Positions 33,640 to 45,887 are shown, counted from the first letter of the stretch. The stretch is DNA of 64,000 nt from Gremmenia infestans (GCA_032629725.1 JAFEVB010000027.1:496001-560000); one strand, 5' to 3'. The notes: a model not told the origin generated them from the sequence alone. Numbers and translations are program-made.

Positions 33640-34560
33640 GGTTGCTGTCTTCTTGTTCTCAATGCACGGCTGAATTTTTTTATGGTGGCTGCGGCTGTTA
33701 TCGGTTTATCTTATCTTATCGATAAGATTTCCTGGGGCAGTTGCAGTGCAGTCTATTCCCGAATTGGACAAGCTTATATTTGGAAGTCCTCGATTCACGA
33801 CAACTAATGGTGTTTCGACTTCAAACAGCTGTTCAGCAATGTTGCGTACTATTGCCCTTTGTCCGCTTGAAGAACATGCGGCGAGTTTTGCTCCATTCCA
33901 GGTCTCATTTTACTTCCTGAGTGTTCATGAAAAACCGATGCTTTTTCCGTCCTTACGAGTCCTATTGCTCTGGCATCAAGGAGCCATTGGACTTTGCTTC
34001 TTTGCGATCCAGATGCTTTACGAGAAAGGATGATTAAGTTAGATTGAAAACATGAACATGCTTCTTTGATAGACATGATGAAGGTTTGGGTATCTACCTA
34101 GTGATGATGTTTTGCGAAATATGAAAGTTGATTCTAGTCGTAGTCAACTAGCATCATCTAATAGCTACCCCTGCATTGGAAGTCCTCAATCGCCACCCAC
34201 CACTGCATGCAGATAAGACGCATATTTGAACATCTTCAAATCCATTATTCCTTTACATCGGAGCTAATTTGGCTTCCTTTGCCAAGTCCTAGATAGCCAT
34301 TTCTGCCTCTGCAGTATTTCTTTGGTTTGCATTCCTCGCTTCAGCCCCTTTTCTCCGGCACGTCGACTCCTATCTCGAATTCATGGCCTCGGCTCGCGAG
34401 GTGTCCGAGACAAATCACTTTCAAGCTCCATATCAGGATGTCTAGGCAAGTTTGAATCAATAGGAAGCAGATGATCTGGTGTAATTTCTTTTTGATAGTG
34501 TCGTGTTGAGCTTAACAGAAGCGTCACAGGCTACGAAGTTGGTGTTTGGTCTTAAGATGA
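33640..34560. other. Spacer upstream of FAP7, no gene seen
   Basis: A 95-codon ORF (33746-34033) has no recognisable features. TTATCTTATCGATAAG at about 33709-33726 contains an inverted GATAAG pair near the FAP7 start. The later part may include the unrecognisable 5' end of the amine-oxidase pseudogene. Confidence 0.5.
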
Positions 34561-36925
34561 CTCAAGCAGCTCTGATTGATGACTTAACGTAGCCGAGATA
34601 ATACGTTGATGCAGTTGGGTGTTCTCCAGCCAAATAAGACTGATATTTTGAGCTACCTCAATGGTTCTGCTGGGCTTCCAGAGCGTTGGGCACATGTCAT
34701 GGTTGCCCAGGGTGTAACGGACAATGCATGCATTGTCAATTAAATGGTACATATCTCAATTCCAATTCAACACTTCCTCTAAGATTATTCATAGGTAGGG
34801 CCACTACCGCCCAATGCGTTAGCAGGGATAAGGCTTCTGAAGTATACATTTGATTCTGGAAGGAATCATGTGCTCAATCCGGTCCCAGACCAAGAGGATC
34901 TACTGATGTGCATCATCGGGGAACACGGGGTATTTCGGTTGTCACGCAGACAATTCCGGGTACTGTATGTAAGATTACTTCACTCCTCAGATATCCATAG
35001 GTGACAGACCATGCGGGATGTCTTTGCAAGTCCAGATGGGCTAGATGTTCGTTCAGGGGATGCGTATATAGGCAATGGGACTCTTGCTACTTGAATACAG
35101 TTCTACGGGTAAGATCTGAGTTTAGGTTCGAGTTGGCTCTTGCCGCAAGGTCTCCATTTTAAGCTCCGTCAGTACTCTACCCCTCCATGTCCACGAGAGC
35201 CGTGCTTACATTATCCCAGATATTGTAACGAGAGACCCAGCAAATTGGAAGGGTGTCTCAATAGTACTACAATGGACTTGTTTATGAATCAACTTCCGAG
35301 TTCCAAGGGGCCTTCAGGCCTCCTGGCTTTTTGCTGACTTCCCTTAACTTGAATAATTCTTGGACAGGTACTGAGACTTCAGGGGAGGCCCTCCAGGTCG
35401 CGAGCTGCCGCCACCTACGATGATACAGCCATCGGGGCCAAAGTTCAAAATAGACCATGAGCAGAATTTCATTTCACGGATGGGGTTCTAATTCTTCATC
35501 AGCACTTCTCAAGAGAGAATTGTCTCTGCATAAAATACAATTCGATGGCGATACTGTCATATTCCAAGTCGGCGTGCAAGAGATACTAGCTCATTACGCA
35601 GGCGATGATCCAGCACAGGGAGCATTGGCATTTATGGACACGCTTGGTAATATGGGGATCTAAGAGGAACCTGGTTCCAGGATATGATTGCCCGGCCTAC
35701 GCAACCTATCTCTCAGCGAGCTATAGCAACGGGGGAACAATGATAACTCGCAAGAACAGCATCTGCGTGTTTGAATACATGGCCGATCATGCACTACAGC
35801 GCCATACTTCTAATGAGCATGTATCGATCTCAAGGATCACTTACCTGGTCGTCAGATCTGTATCGACGATGGGGGATTATGACTTTACGATCGAATATAT
35901 CTTCTAGCTTGACGGGACCATCGAGGTCAAGCTTCGCGCGAATGGCTTCATATGGGAGGCATTCCACACTCGTACTTCAATAAGTGCAAAACGGAACGGA
36001 TACGGCTACAGGGTGCATGAGGTCTTAGCGACCAGTATGCGTGACCATGTCTTGAACTTCAAGGCTGGTCTTGACGTGGCTGCAACTTCCAACACATTTG
36101 TTCGAGTTAGTATAGAGCCAGCTACCGTGAAATATCCCTTGGATGAAGAGACCACGACGCCGAGAAACACAATGCACTTGGTTGAGCGTGCCGTGGAGAA
36201 AGAGGCTAGGGTTAATTAGCTGGTCAACTCGGGCGAGATGTATGTTGTGATGAGTGATAACACGACGAATTCTTGGGGCGAAGAGAGTGGATATCGTATC
36301 ACACCAGGAACCCGAATTGGTACTCCAATACACCTCTCGGTCTTGAACTTTACGACCCTGAGGAAGTCTGCGAAGTGGGCGTATAAAGATCTGTGGCTTG
36401 TAAGGCAGAAGGATACCGAGCCCAGGAGCGTAGAACCCTTGTAATATCAGGTACCTCAGGATCCGCTTGTAGATTTTGGAAAGGTTGTCGATGATGAGAA
36501 GGTCGTGGATGAAGATCTGTAAGTGTCTGTCCCAGTCTGGCCAGTAAAGGTGAAATCGAAGGGTCGTCTACTTCAATCTTGGCTTGCACCATATTCCCCA
36601 CTCAGGAGACATCCCGAATGCACCGATGCACACATCTGCATCGTCTGTCAAGTTTACTACATTTAACTTTCATGGTAGAGATGCAAGTCGTTGTAGAGTT
36701 CAAAAAGTGAAGCTGGAATTGGGAGACGAAGGGACGCAGGCGCGTTACTCTGGAGGAAGGCACCTTGAAGGAGTGCATCTGAAAGCAGTGAGTCGTCCTT
36801 TCTTTAGCTATCAATTATGCGTTCGTGGGCTTGGATCTAGTGTCCTCATTTAGACCGACTTGGAGCCAGACTCACTAAAATACGACTCTGAGAGACAAAT
36901 AGCGGGGAATGAGCTGGATCTATAA
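34561..36925 (+). pseudogene. Decayed copper amine oxidase gene
   Basis: Fragments in order match a fungal copper-containing primary amine oxidase, running to an intact 3' end. They include RWAHVMVAQGVTD, a GPLPPNA/SGRNHVLNPVPD segment, the PSGPKFKIDHEQNF segment, GVQEILAHYAGDDPAQG, VPGYDCPAYATYL (catalytic-base Asp), RNTMHLVERA, QKDTEPRS, HHIPHSGDIPNAP and the last exon ending NELDL. In-frame stops are seen at 34741 (TAA where Tyr is expected), 35489, 35661 (with a frameshift to GSKRNLVPGYD), 35905, 36217 (TAG for Trp) and 36442. The topaquinone site reads GDYDF (around 35875-35883), so the Asn before the precursor Tyr is lost. At least two old introns are still visible (34747-34795; ~36789-36854). 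I infer a long-dead gene. The N-terminal domain is barely recognisable. Confidence 0.85.
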
Positions 36926-37210
36926 CTTGATACCTAGAGGAAATTGACTTCTGAGTAATGATCTGCGTTGCCAATCCCAAGTGTGGAACAATGGGCAGGA
37001 ATATAACAAGAATTGTAACTAGCCATATAGTATAGCTTTCAGTAAATCTAAAGGGTATAGGAAATAGAGCCTGGTATTGAATCGATTGCGGAATATGAAG
37101 GATGGAACAATACTCGTCACATTGAAAATATGCCAGAAGAAGAAGATTCATATGTTCAGTTTCTATCAACACACCACCCAAATACTTCTCAGCCCAGTCC
37201 CAGCTCCAAA

Positions 37211-37935
37211 CTACTGGCTTGCAACAGGAGTCCGGCTCTGCAAGTACTCTTTGCGGAAGGGGTTGACATCGACCTCCGGCCCACGGTTCAAAGGAGTCCA
37301 CTTTGGTTCCTCCTTGAAGAGCCTCGTAGCCATGATATACTGCCTCTTATTAGCACCACACCCAGTATTCCCAACTTCGCCCTCTCAAGTTTCAACTCAC
37401 ATTCTTGCTATCCGTCGTAAACCGATGATAGATACCCGCCGGCAGAATCTATATATGCCAAATCAATCAGCAACCGCCACAAGTACCTCAACCCCATATT
37501 TGCAAACAGCCTGACTCACAATCAAATCATCCTTCTCCAAGTATATCCGCACCCACTCATCGCCCTCGCTGCGCACATCAAAGAACCCAGTGCCGTCGCG
37601 GATATACCGTATCTCCTCATCCTCGTGCAAGTGCTCATGGAAGAACGACTTGACCTTCTCCTCGTACACGGCGCCCATCTTCTCGGGCGAGACCGTGATC
37701 AGGTCGCGGTTCTTGTAGCTGCGCTCCGCGGCTAGCTTGTCGACATCTTTCTCGTCCGAGATGTGGTAGTAGAGAACCCCGAGGTTCGAGAGGTAGGCTG
37801 GGTCGACGGCGCGTCCGGAGTCGTGGAGCTCGCGTTGGTCGCCCTGTTTGATTAATTGATGGGTTAGCTATGTGTTGGGTGCGGGGTACATGGTGGGGTA
37901 AATACAGGTTGGTTGTCGAACCAGTATGCTCTCAT
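37211..37935 (-). CDS. ADI1: Acireductone dioxygenase, methionine salvage
   Basis: Four exons on the minus strand: 37935-37906, 37843-37520, 37448-37401 and 37339-37211; 176 residues. The protein starts MRAYWFDNQ. The cupin metal site is HEHLHEDEEIRY (HxH plus Glu) and the fourth ligand His is in PAGIYHRFTTD, a motif assembled only by joining exons 2 and 3. It ends with LQSRTPVASQ. Family knowledge: ARD oxidises acireductone to 2-keto-4-methylthiobutyrate and formate (Fe form) in the cytosolic methionine salvage pathway. The gene is convergent with the amine-oxidase pseudogene, 285 bp apart; no functional link is implied. Confidence 0.95.
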
Positions 37936-40432
37936 TTTTGCGAATGAGTTGGGGGGTGTGTAGTGTAGATAGATAGAAGATGGTTTGTTCTGTAGATGGG
38001 ATGGCGGTGGAGTTAAGAGAGAAATCATTTATCTGTACTGTAATTCTGGCAATTGTACTGGCGCATTTTATCATTCACAGCACGCCATCCGCGTCACGAT
38101 CTGCACTGCGGGCCACTTGACAGGGCTTAGCGAGTTCGAGTTGAACCCCTATTTTGTCTTAGGCATGTCGGAATGACTTGGCCTTTACGAACGTAAGCAC
38201 TTGGGTTTTACTATTATCGAACCTTCGATTTCTAATTGCCGGTGTGAGAATAAGTCAGAAGAGCAGATTTCAAGATCTAAGATTTATCAACATTCGATCA
38301 TACAAGGCTCATGAGTTACTCCTCTAACAGGACCGCCATTAACTAACTCTCAAACTCTGCATTACGCTCTTTTATACTGGATATAAAAATCGGCACTTAT
38401 TATCATTTATTCTAAATGTCACACGTTACCTAGCATATTATAAATTGGTCCCCTTTTTGCTATCCACTATAAGGCCTCTCCGTGTAGCAACTTCTCCCAA
38501 GTTATCCGTGGAGAAGACCGTAAAATATCATAAGAGTTAAGAGAATCTCTTAGTCTGGTGGGTGTCTTATGCTGGCAGCTGTAGGCGAGCAAAGACCGGG
38601 AGTCTTATACGATTCTTTCATGCAACATACTTAGTATTACCTCCAGAGCAGGCTTACTCCGCGGCTGACGAACTCGTACGGTGTTTTACGGCCCTCCCTC
38701 AAATACCGCATATTATAGACCCTTAAACTCTCCATGTAATTTCTCGTGCTAGCCATAAAACGTGGCATTTATTCTCGTCGACCTTGAAGGTCTACGCCAC
38801 CTGGCACATTATAAAATGGGGGTAGCGATAAGGAAGAGAAGGCGAGAGGAAAGCTGAGTAAGATGCTTATCTTTTTATATTCGTTAAACTCCTGGTTTCT
38901 TACATATTTTTATATTTATATTTTGTTTTTGTCCTCTAGGGGACCAAAGGTAAAACAGGAGTTCTGTCTACCATGCGTCTGTTTGGTTTGGCGGGTTTTT
39001 TAGATGAAACAGCCTACCCGCGGGTTTTGTCTATCATGTATCTGTCTAGTTTGGCGGCGGTTTTGTAGTGTAGGAACGTACCAGCAGGCCTCTGTGTCTG
39101 TTTCGGGAGGGAGGAGTTGTATCTATTGGTTGAGGTTTGCTTGGAGTCGGCTTTGGTCTGGATAAGGAGGGACAGAAAGCCGAAAGCAAGGCAGACTATG
39201 TATAGGTCGGCAATCAGCGGCAGAAAACTACATTTCGGATGAGTACACATCGAAGAATAAAACAGGAATCATACGCAGGAGAAATCCAGCACGACGAGAA
39301 GGAGAGGAAGGAAGTAACACACGAAAAGCAGCCATCAAAATCAACCAGCCGTCCAAAATAGCCAAGCACAACACATTATGCAGAGGGGAAAACCCAGAGG
39401 GCGGAAGAAGGAGACTTATAATGGTAGAGAACGCCATATATACTGGAGTAATAGACATAAGGGAAGGGGAGATCAGATCCATCAGTGTGGGATGAAGAAT
39501 CTTGTCACCGGCCAAGTACATAGGGAGCTGGTGGGAGCACACATAACAGTGCGTAAAGCAAAATAGAATATCAGTGGTAAATATAGACAATGAGCATGGT
39601 TAATGCGTGAACAGAAGATAACATGGACAATGCGGGAGTTTGGAGATACCACAATTGGGAGGTAGAAAAGTCTTTATGGGCCGTCAAAGAGAGGCAGAAG
39701 AGAGTAGCGCAGGGACAAGGTGGGGGCGGTCAGAAGCCCAGTACCAGAGGATGTAAGACAGCCAGCAAATCGCGAGATAGTTCATCATCGATAGACGCCA
39801 AGCATCGTCGAAGAGTGAACACTCGGCCCATAATAGCCAAAGCCAAAAAATCTGCGGAAAGATACACGGATTCATGTTCGCGGTTCAAAAATCGAGATAA
39901 TACCTATTTTCCTACAATAATGTTTTGTACTGACTGGAGCTATTTCAAGGACTTTTGTCCGTGTGTTGAATTGGTATTTGGTATATGTACTAGGATACTC
40001 AATAGTGTGTAAGTGATGCAAAATGTTTTGAAATCTCATTCTGATATTCTAGGTTTTAGAGAATAGTAAATGCGGTCCAAGCCTATGTTGGCTTCGGGCC
40101 CAGACAGAAGAGAAAGACCGGCCAAGGCTACCTATGTAGTCTACCGATTTTTTTGGGGACTTCTTTGATATTTCACACAAACTGAGACATTTTTCTTTCT
40201 TCGATACAAATTAATGTAGTGGCCGACTTTTTTGTTCCTGCTTGATCAGACCAAACAGAGCGGCTTAGGACGCTAATTACGACGGGAGTACCAAACTTAA
40301 TCCTTCTTGCAACTGAAGCATATAAAATATAATGGACATGTAGCACTTGGCGAGTTTTTAATATGAGTAGAGATTTTTGAATATATCAAACTTGTCAAGT
40401 GAAGTTGATGCCCCCTCCTGCCTTGACATCAA
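37936..40432. other. 2.5-kb gene-poor stretch, AT-rich in its first half
   Basis: No recognised gene. 38.2-38.95 kb is AT-rich with similar motifs recurring (CATATTATAAA, CACATTATAAA, CATATTATAGA), like an old inactivated repeat. A direct repeat lies at 38963-39070. Minus-strand ORFs at 39014-39250, 39228-39590 (120 codons, hydrophobic) and 39684-39875 (63 codons, hydrophobic, Trp-rich) could be exons of a membrane protein, but I could not splice them convincingly. Confidence 0.45.
38963..39070. repeat. Imperfect direct repeat, about 64-bp period
   Basis: Two copies resemble each other: GTTCTGTCTACCATGCGTCT with TTTGGTTTGGCGGG, and GTTTTGTCTATCATGTATCT with CTAGTTTGGCGGCGG. The differences are mainly C/T and G/A changes. 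Confidence 0.6.
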
Positions 40433-41040
40433 TCACAAAAAGATCAACCACTTCACTATCGACCAAAGATCTATGCCATTCTCAGCGCTGCTAGACTTTG
40501 CATGGAAAACCGTAGCACGGGAAGCCTTAGCAATCTCCTGCACAGCTTTTGCAACTACTTCCATAGCTCTCGAACTTCTCTCCATCGCTCTCGCACTCCT
40601 TGCCTGCGGAGACCAGAAGAGAAATCCCATGCCAAGGACACCGAGTACGGCCATGGCCGAGATTGCGTGGCCTGTCATCAGGGGGCGATCCATGAATTCT
40701 TGAATGGCCTGTGTATTGACTTGGACCAGTGGCTGCTGTGTGGGAATCAGTGCTGTCGGTTTTGCTTGACTAATTATCATTTGTGGATGCAGATACGTAC
40801 GGGAGAAGAGACAGCTTGCTTCTTCTTTTTGTGTATGATGTCCTTAGGTTGCAAGAAACGCTTGTCTTGATAATTCTCAAACTGATCTGGTTGGTTTTCC
40901 TGCGGTTGTGGTATAGAATCTTGGGATGTAGCAGTAGATTCATGTTTTCTCTTCCCATCATGCAGACTGCCTGATGGTGACGGCCACGACATAGATTGCG
41001 AACAAGTGCAAGTATTCGGAAATAGATTTTCGTCGTCCAT
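40433..41040 (-). CDS. Putative small single-pass membrane protein
   Basis: Predicted as two exons on the minus strand, 41040-40801 and 40735-40433, with a 65-nt intron (GTACGT...CACTGAT...CACACAG); 180 residues. No family recognised. Residues 1-80 are hydrophilic, Ser/Pro/Gln-rich and end in a Lys run (HKKKKQ). One clear membrane helix follows (AISAMAVLGVLGMGFLFW), then an amphipathic Ala/Arg/Ser stretch (RSARAMERSSRAMEVVAKA) and a second hydrophobic end (WSIVKWLIFL). Topology is inferred from composition only. A long frame and consensus splice sites support it, but there is no homology support; it could be a shorter intronless ORF beginning at 40780. Confidence 0.5.
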
Positions 41041-41597
41041 CTTTGTGAACTATGTGAGGTCACTTCGTTGGAGTGTTTGATGGAGAAAACTGCGATTTAG
41101 TGGAAAGTTCAAGGATTGCTGTGGTACTTCGACACTCGGGAGATCTTCTAGAGTGAGTAGTCTATTAAGTCTCTGAGAACTAAAAGCCAACTTAGGACCC
41201 AATGTAGAATATGTAGAATATGTTGTGACGTAAAGTCTACAAAGAATCTAAGTGTTTAGGCTGCGGAAGGAAGACCCTGAAATACTTTAAGCGCCAAATC
41301 TTTAAATAAAACCACAAAATCGGACAGACGATGGCTGAAATTTGAGGGAATATGTATTTTTGATTCCTCTCGAGCAATTCTAATTACTTTTGGCGCTCGT
41401 TGCGCGTGGTGTGGGCCAATACAGCCTCCAAGACAAAACCCCTTCTAATTATTCTATTATTGCTGCCATTATAGCAGAACACCAAAAAATGCTGCACGCA
41501 AAATGACTTCCTTACAACGCCCCAAAATAACTTCATAATCATGATGCTAATCTAGCATGTAAAACTGCATCAGCGTGACCCATCAAATTCCGTCGAT
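41041..41597. other. Spacer between two minus-strand genes
   Basis: 557 bp holding the presumed promoter of the small membrane protein and the 3' UTR of the secreted protein. A tandem GTAGAATAT pair occurs near 41205-41222. No gene seen. Confidence 0.5.
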
Positions 41598-42242
41598 TCA
41601 TGCCTCTCGTCTAGCCGCTCGGTTGTTTCTCGTCCAGACGCTACCTGTTGAGGCAGCAATTGCAGAAGTGGAGTTTGAGACTGAGTGGGTGAAACTGGCA
41701 GGTTGACTCAAGCTGCTGGAGTAGGCGGTGGGGAAAGATGAAGAAGAAGTGCCATTGTAATAAGTAGGCGCTAATGTGCTCGAAGAGTTGGTGTATGAAG
41801 GATTGGTGTTGGTTGATGGTGGTGGAGGTGCAGGAGTGGAAGTTGGAAGATCGGTTTTGGTGTTGATGATAGTTGTGGTTTGGCCAGCATTGTTCACCAC
41901 AATGTTGATGTTGACAATGACAACAGAGACCACAGTGGTACTGCTGTAAACGGCACACGTCGCATCATAGCTTGAACTGCCAGTTGGATACACGTAGACT
42001 GTAGACGACGAATCTGATCCATAATCGCAAGAGGTTACTTGTCCATTGGCTGTTGTGATATATGGAGGCTTGCTTGCGGTGGGTGCTGGGGCTTGAGTAA
42101 CAGAAGACCCAGGATATGTGTTGCAAGCTGGCTCAGTAACAGTGACTGTGACCGTAGGTGCAGTGCAGAGTACAGAGGTATAGTAGTCTGCAGTGGCAAG
42201 ACCAGAAAGGAGCGCGACCGCGGTAGTGGTGGTGAACTTCAT
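41598..42242 (-). CDS. Secreted Ser/Thr-rich protein
   Basis: Intronless 214-residue ORF when started at the ATG at 42242; an in-frame start at 42338 would bury the signal peptide 32 residues inside, so I rejected it. Residues 1-~18 are a clear signal peptide (MKFTTTTAVALLSGLATA). The mature part begins DYYTSVLC and has four Cys within its first ~80 residues, then a Val/Ile-rich beta-like stretch (VVSVVIVNINIVV). A long Ser/Thr/Pro-rich tail with several N-glycosylation sequons follows. It ends hydrophilic (RNNRAARREA), so a GPI anchor is unlikely. Probably a wall-associated or secreted glycoprotein; no enzyme domain and no assigned function. Confidence 0.72.
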   Translation of the reverse strand: MKFTTTTAVALLSGLATADYYTSVLCTAPTVTVTVTEPACNTYPGSSVTQAPAPTASKPPYITTANGQVTSCDYGSDSSSTVYVYPTGSSSYDATCAVYSSTTVVSVVIVNINIVVNNAGQTTTIINTKTDLPTSTPAPPPPSTNTNPSYTNSSSTLAPTYYNGTSSSSFPTAYSSSLSQPASFTHSVSNSTSAIAASTGSVWTRNNRAARREA

Positions 42243-44593
42243 ATTGTAGTTGGGTATTGGAATTTTGAATAAAAACGTCCAAGAGGTATAAGAGGTATAA
42301 GGGTTGGGAATTGTGGCAAGATATTGGACGAGGGACAATAGACAAGTGGAATGTGATGCTGTAAAAAAAAAGTTCCCAGCGCTCTAGGGAGGTATATATA
42401 TCTTGTGTGGGTCTTCTAAGGCTACATTCAAAGCTCAGACTCATACCCCAGCCTTCTTCGTTTTCAGTACAAGAGACGAGAATAGCAACTATTTTCTCTT
42501 CAAAGCCAGCCACGGGTTAGTATTACATACATGCCACCACAAAAATGGAGCGATCAGATAATCACAAATGGATAAGGCCGAGTGTTCGAAGGGCACTAAC
42601 TCTCCATGAAATTCTCCGGCTTACTGTAGCTACAGAAGCCTAGTTCTATGCTTATGGCTATACGGTACCGCAAGGCTGGAAAATGATGACTGTGAAACGA
42701 TTGGTGAAGATTTGAAAGCGCTATCATTATTGGCTGAATAACATGATCTGGGGGAAAGGCATAGGAGTGGCCAACGCCAAGAGCGGAGGGCTGAATACAG
42801 CCAAACTTGTAGGCCCAATCACGGGCACTTGGGCTTTCGCTTCTGAAAATTAAAACAATGTTGAAGCCATTTCCAACGCAATATTATTGGTCGGCAAAAA
42901 GAGGTGCAGTCCTTCGGGCTCTTCGAGAAGTGGCAAGGCTGACGATGACCATAATTCTGCGAGTCTAGTATTCTCTCTGATCATTAGGAAAGTTGCGCAG
43001 CTTGCCACCATCAGATCTGACACGAGAACTTCTTTCATGAGGGTCAATACCGGCCTTCTGTTTTCTGTTCGTCCACTACATCATCGTATATCTATATTTT
43101 GACCCATATTTCTATCCAATGTACGAAGTACTTCGATATGTACGGGGGACGTCTTTCTCTATTGAACTCGTATCTGCGACCCACGGGCAATATCGAAGAC
43201 TTTTTTCCCCTCTAGCTTCCTTCTGGGGATTGAAGAGCTCCAACTTCATAACACACGCAGTCATGCTTTCCAAGATGGGGTAGCTCGGGTTTGATTTGAC
43301 GTTTCGAGAGCATAATAACATAAAAAGACATGCAAGTAGAAATAATTGCGTAAATAATTCAACAATAGAATAATAAGGTACCGCCACTGCCGCACCTTAG
43401 ACTTCAGCGGCTCGATTTGTAAAGTAAAGTAAAAAGGCCGGTGATGATGCTGATCTTTGCTAACATGAACATTATTGGGAGTAACGTAACGTCAGCATTG
43501 GCATATGCCAGATACGGACTTTTAGCCTTGAGCCTTACTCAATGCACCGTGCCATGCCAGCCAGTATCGCAGACGGAAACACGAGTACGGAGGATTCGCC
43601 AACAAGAATTCACGACTATGTTCGTATCGTATGACAAGCCGATGCCAAGCAGCCCTACGTTCACCCGTCAACGAGCCCGGGCGGTGATATGCATACCTTT
43701 CTAGGTAATCAAGTCGCTAGGTAGGTAAGCTTGAGGGCGAGCTAGGTGATTCTCAGTATTCAGCGGTGAAGGAAAGAGGCTGGACTCTGGAGGTTGGAGG
43801 TTGGAGGCTGAGGGGAGACTCAAGGAGAGGGGAGAATACGGCCCTTGGACACCTGAAGCCGTGATCTGCACAGGGGCGTTTCCAACGGCCTCATGGCTGG
43901 GTCATGCCGTGCTCCTTTCTCAGATTCTCTTGACCACACAACAACAACCGTACCGTTCCGTACCTAGTAGGTAAGTAGGTACCTACATAACAATGTCCTT
44001 GTCGCTTTCAATGTAGCATGCGCGTGCTGCCGTTCGGATTGCCAGTTGATAATTACGAAGTACTGTACAGTATCTTCTTGACTCAAATGCAATGACATTG
44101 CAAGATTGACCTTGACTAGGCGGATGATACGCTCCCACGTCCTCCACCATAGGTAAGTCTCACTCATGCGCTGGCTGAAGGAAAGCACGCAACGCCACCT
44201 GCGGCTGATAACCGCAGCTTGTCTCTCTCACAGACTATCAGTGGAAGCAATTTGTTGTCAATGGTCCAAAATGCCATACCTAAAGCTAATCCTGCGGTGA
44301 GTACTATACTACCATCAGCTTTTCGATATTTGAACGGTTTGGTGGCTAGCTGATGCAAAAAGTATAAGATGACTCGGCCCATCGAGGAAGATCCGTTTGC
44401 TTTATTTATGATCTGTTGCAAGCCATCGCAGTGTCTAGCCCAAGCCATTCGAATTTGTTGTCTGTTTTCACGCTGAGATAGACCAAAATAGTTCAGAACC
44501 TATCAATGCTTTGTCTATTGCCTTTCCGCACGAGTATCATGTTGAGTGAGAACGAGTGCTCTTGTATAAAATACTTCTGTGCTCCTTCCTGCT
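42243..44593. other. 2.35-kb spacer, no gene seen
   Basis: It contains a GGAGGTT tandem repeat (43786-43810) and a near-palindrome TACCTAGTAGGTAAGTAGGTACCTA around 43961-43985. Minus ORFs at 43964-44188 and 44164-44448 (94 codons) have mixed composition without a recognised domain; a spliced small gene there cannot be excluded. Confidence 0.45.
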
Positions 44594-45372
44594 ATGTCTC
44601 GCCAAAGTAGAAACATTAGCATTTCCAATTCACCGAATTCTGTGACGCGACTTAATAGTCACTCCAGATCTTGTACGCAGGTTATTCGCCTTTTCATCTA
44701 CCCCCTATCCTTGAAAATAAGAAGAGCAGCTATCTCAGTACAGTCACTCAATACTGCTCTCAAGATTTCCTCAGCCATGTCTATAGCCATGTCTACAGCC
44801 AAGTCGTTCGACTCGAGTACCGCTCCGCTCATCTCCACGAAGAACAACCCATACTTCAAGTCTGGCGTAAGAAATCCTAGTCCTTTCAGTTCTACAACTC
44901 GCCCTGGGGTAACCTCTGCTCCCGTACACCAAGATCAATCAATAGATCCCTTTTCCCTCCGTCACCACTTCCAGGAAACACCTTGAATGTGAACATACTG
45001 ACTCGAATACAGATCACCGGCATTGGCAATGTCCGCAAGTTCTCTGATGCAATGCCAGTCCAACCCAAGCCAATCATCAAACGACGAAGATCCGGTGTCT
45101 TGTTCTCGTCTATCGGAGGATTCGGCAACCAATATAAGTTTGAAGAACGAGCCATCGCCAGTCAGAACGATATCCTTGCCCGTCGAGTCATTGGCAGGAG
45201 CAAATCGACAACATTTCACTACGGGATCGGTGGAGTAGGAAATCAGACTGCCTCCGCTTGCGTTTCAAGCTCCTCGGTTACCTCATCTAGCTATTCATAT
45301 CCGATCATGGCTTGCCCCAGCGGCGCGGACAAGACGAAGCAGATAATCCTTGGGCTTTTCAAGCGAATTTGA
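44594..45372 (+). CDS. DUF3602-like protein with divergent GxGGxGN repeats
   Basis: Two predicted exons, 44594-44908 and 45013-45372, with a 104-nt intron (GTAACC...TACTGAC...ATACAG); 224 residues. Exon 1 encodes a Ser/Thr-rich region with PYFKSG. Exon 2 carries three spaced repeats: ITGIGNVRKFSD, SSIGGFGNQYKF and YGIGGVGNQTAS. These resemble the GRGGxGNI repeats of fungal DUF3602 proteins (Par32-like), with the Arg replaced by Ile. Family knowledge: Par32 is a phosphoprotein linked to TOR signalling and ammonium transport regulation in yeast. The assignment rests on the repeats only, and the intron borders are a best guess. A Ser/Thr stretch precedes the basic C-terminus. Confidence 0.55.
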
Positions 45373-45887
45373 AGCATGGTGAGACGGGCCTTTAGGAGGA
45401 TGGAGGCACGTTCATAGTGGTGTTTGGGTGTTCAGTTTATCTTGAGGTGATCTGTGATAGAACGTGGGTCAAAGGATTCGGATTATGAAATAGGACATTG
45501 GAACAGGAACGGGTTCGGCGAACGGGTATTGCACTAGCTTGGGATTGCTGATATTGGCACATTTACATGGTCGGTATAGGGTCTCTGTGGATGGACACTC
45601 GGAGTATCCGGGAGAATTAGATAGCACAAAAGGTATTCATTGTAGATAAATCAATTAAGACTTCTTTGGTCCTATTGTCCCTGCCGAGCTCAAAGGCCAT
45701 GCCAGACCGTTGGCCTAGGGAAAGGGATTTCCGAGTCCTGAGGGTATCAAAGGTAATCATATCAGACATCCAGTAGCGCCCAGGCGCTTCTTCGTATTTT
45801 TCAACGTATTAAAACGTTGCAAATATTGTGTTGGCTCGTATGAAAGTCAGCCCACAGTTTCAAAATTGTGAACTTCGTATGACTCGT
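45373..45887. other. Convergent spacer
   Basis: 515 bp between two gene ends; no coding signal. Confidence 0.5.

Noticed and set aside
39014..39875. Hydrophobic minus-strand ORFs that might form a membrane protein
   Set aside because: I found no set of splice sites joining them in frame, and no family motif; left as an unassigned stretch.
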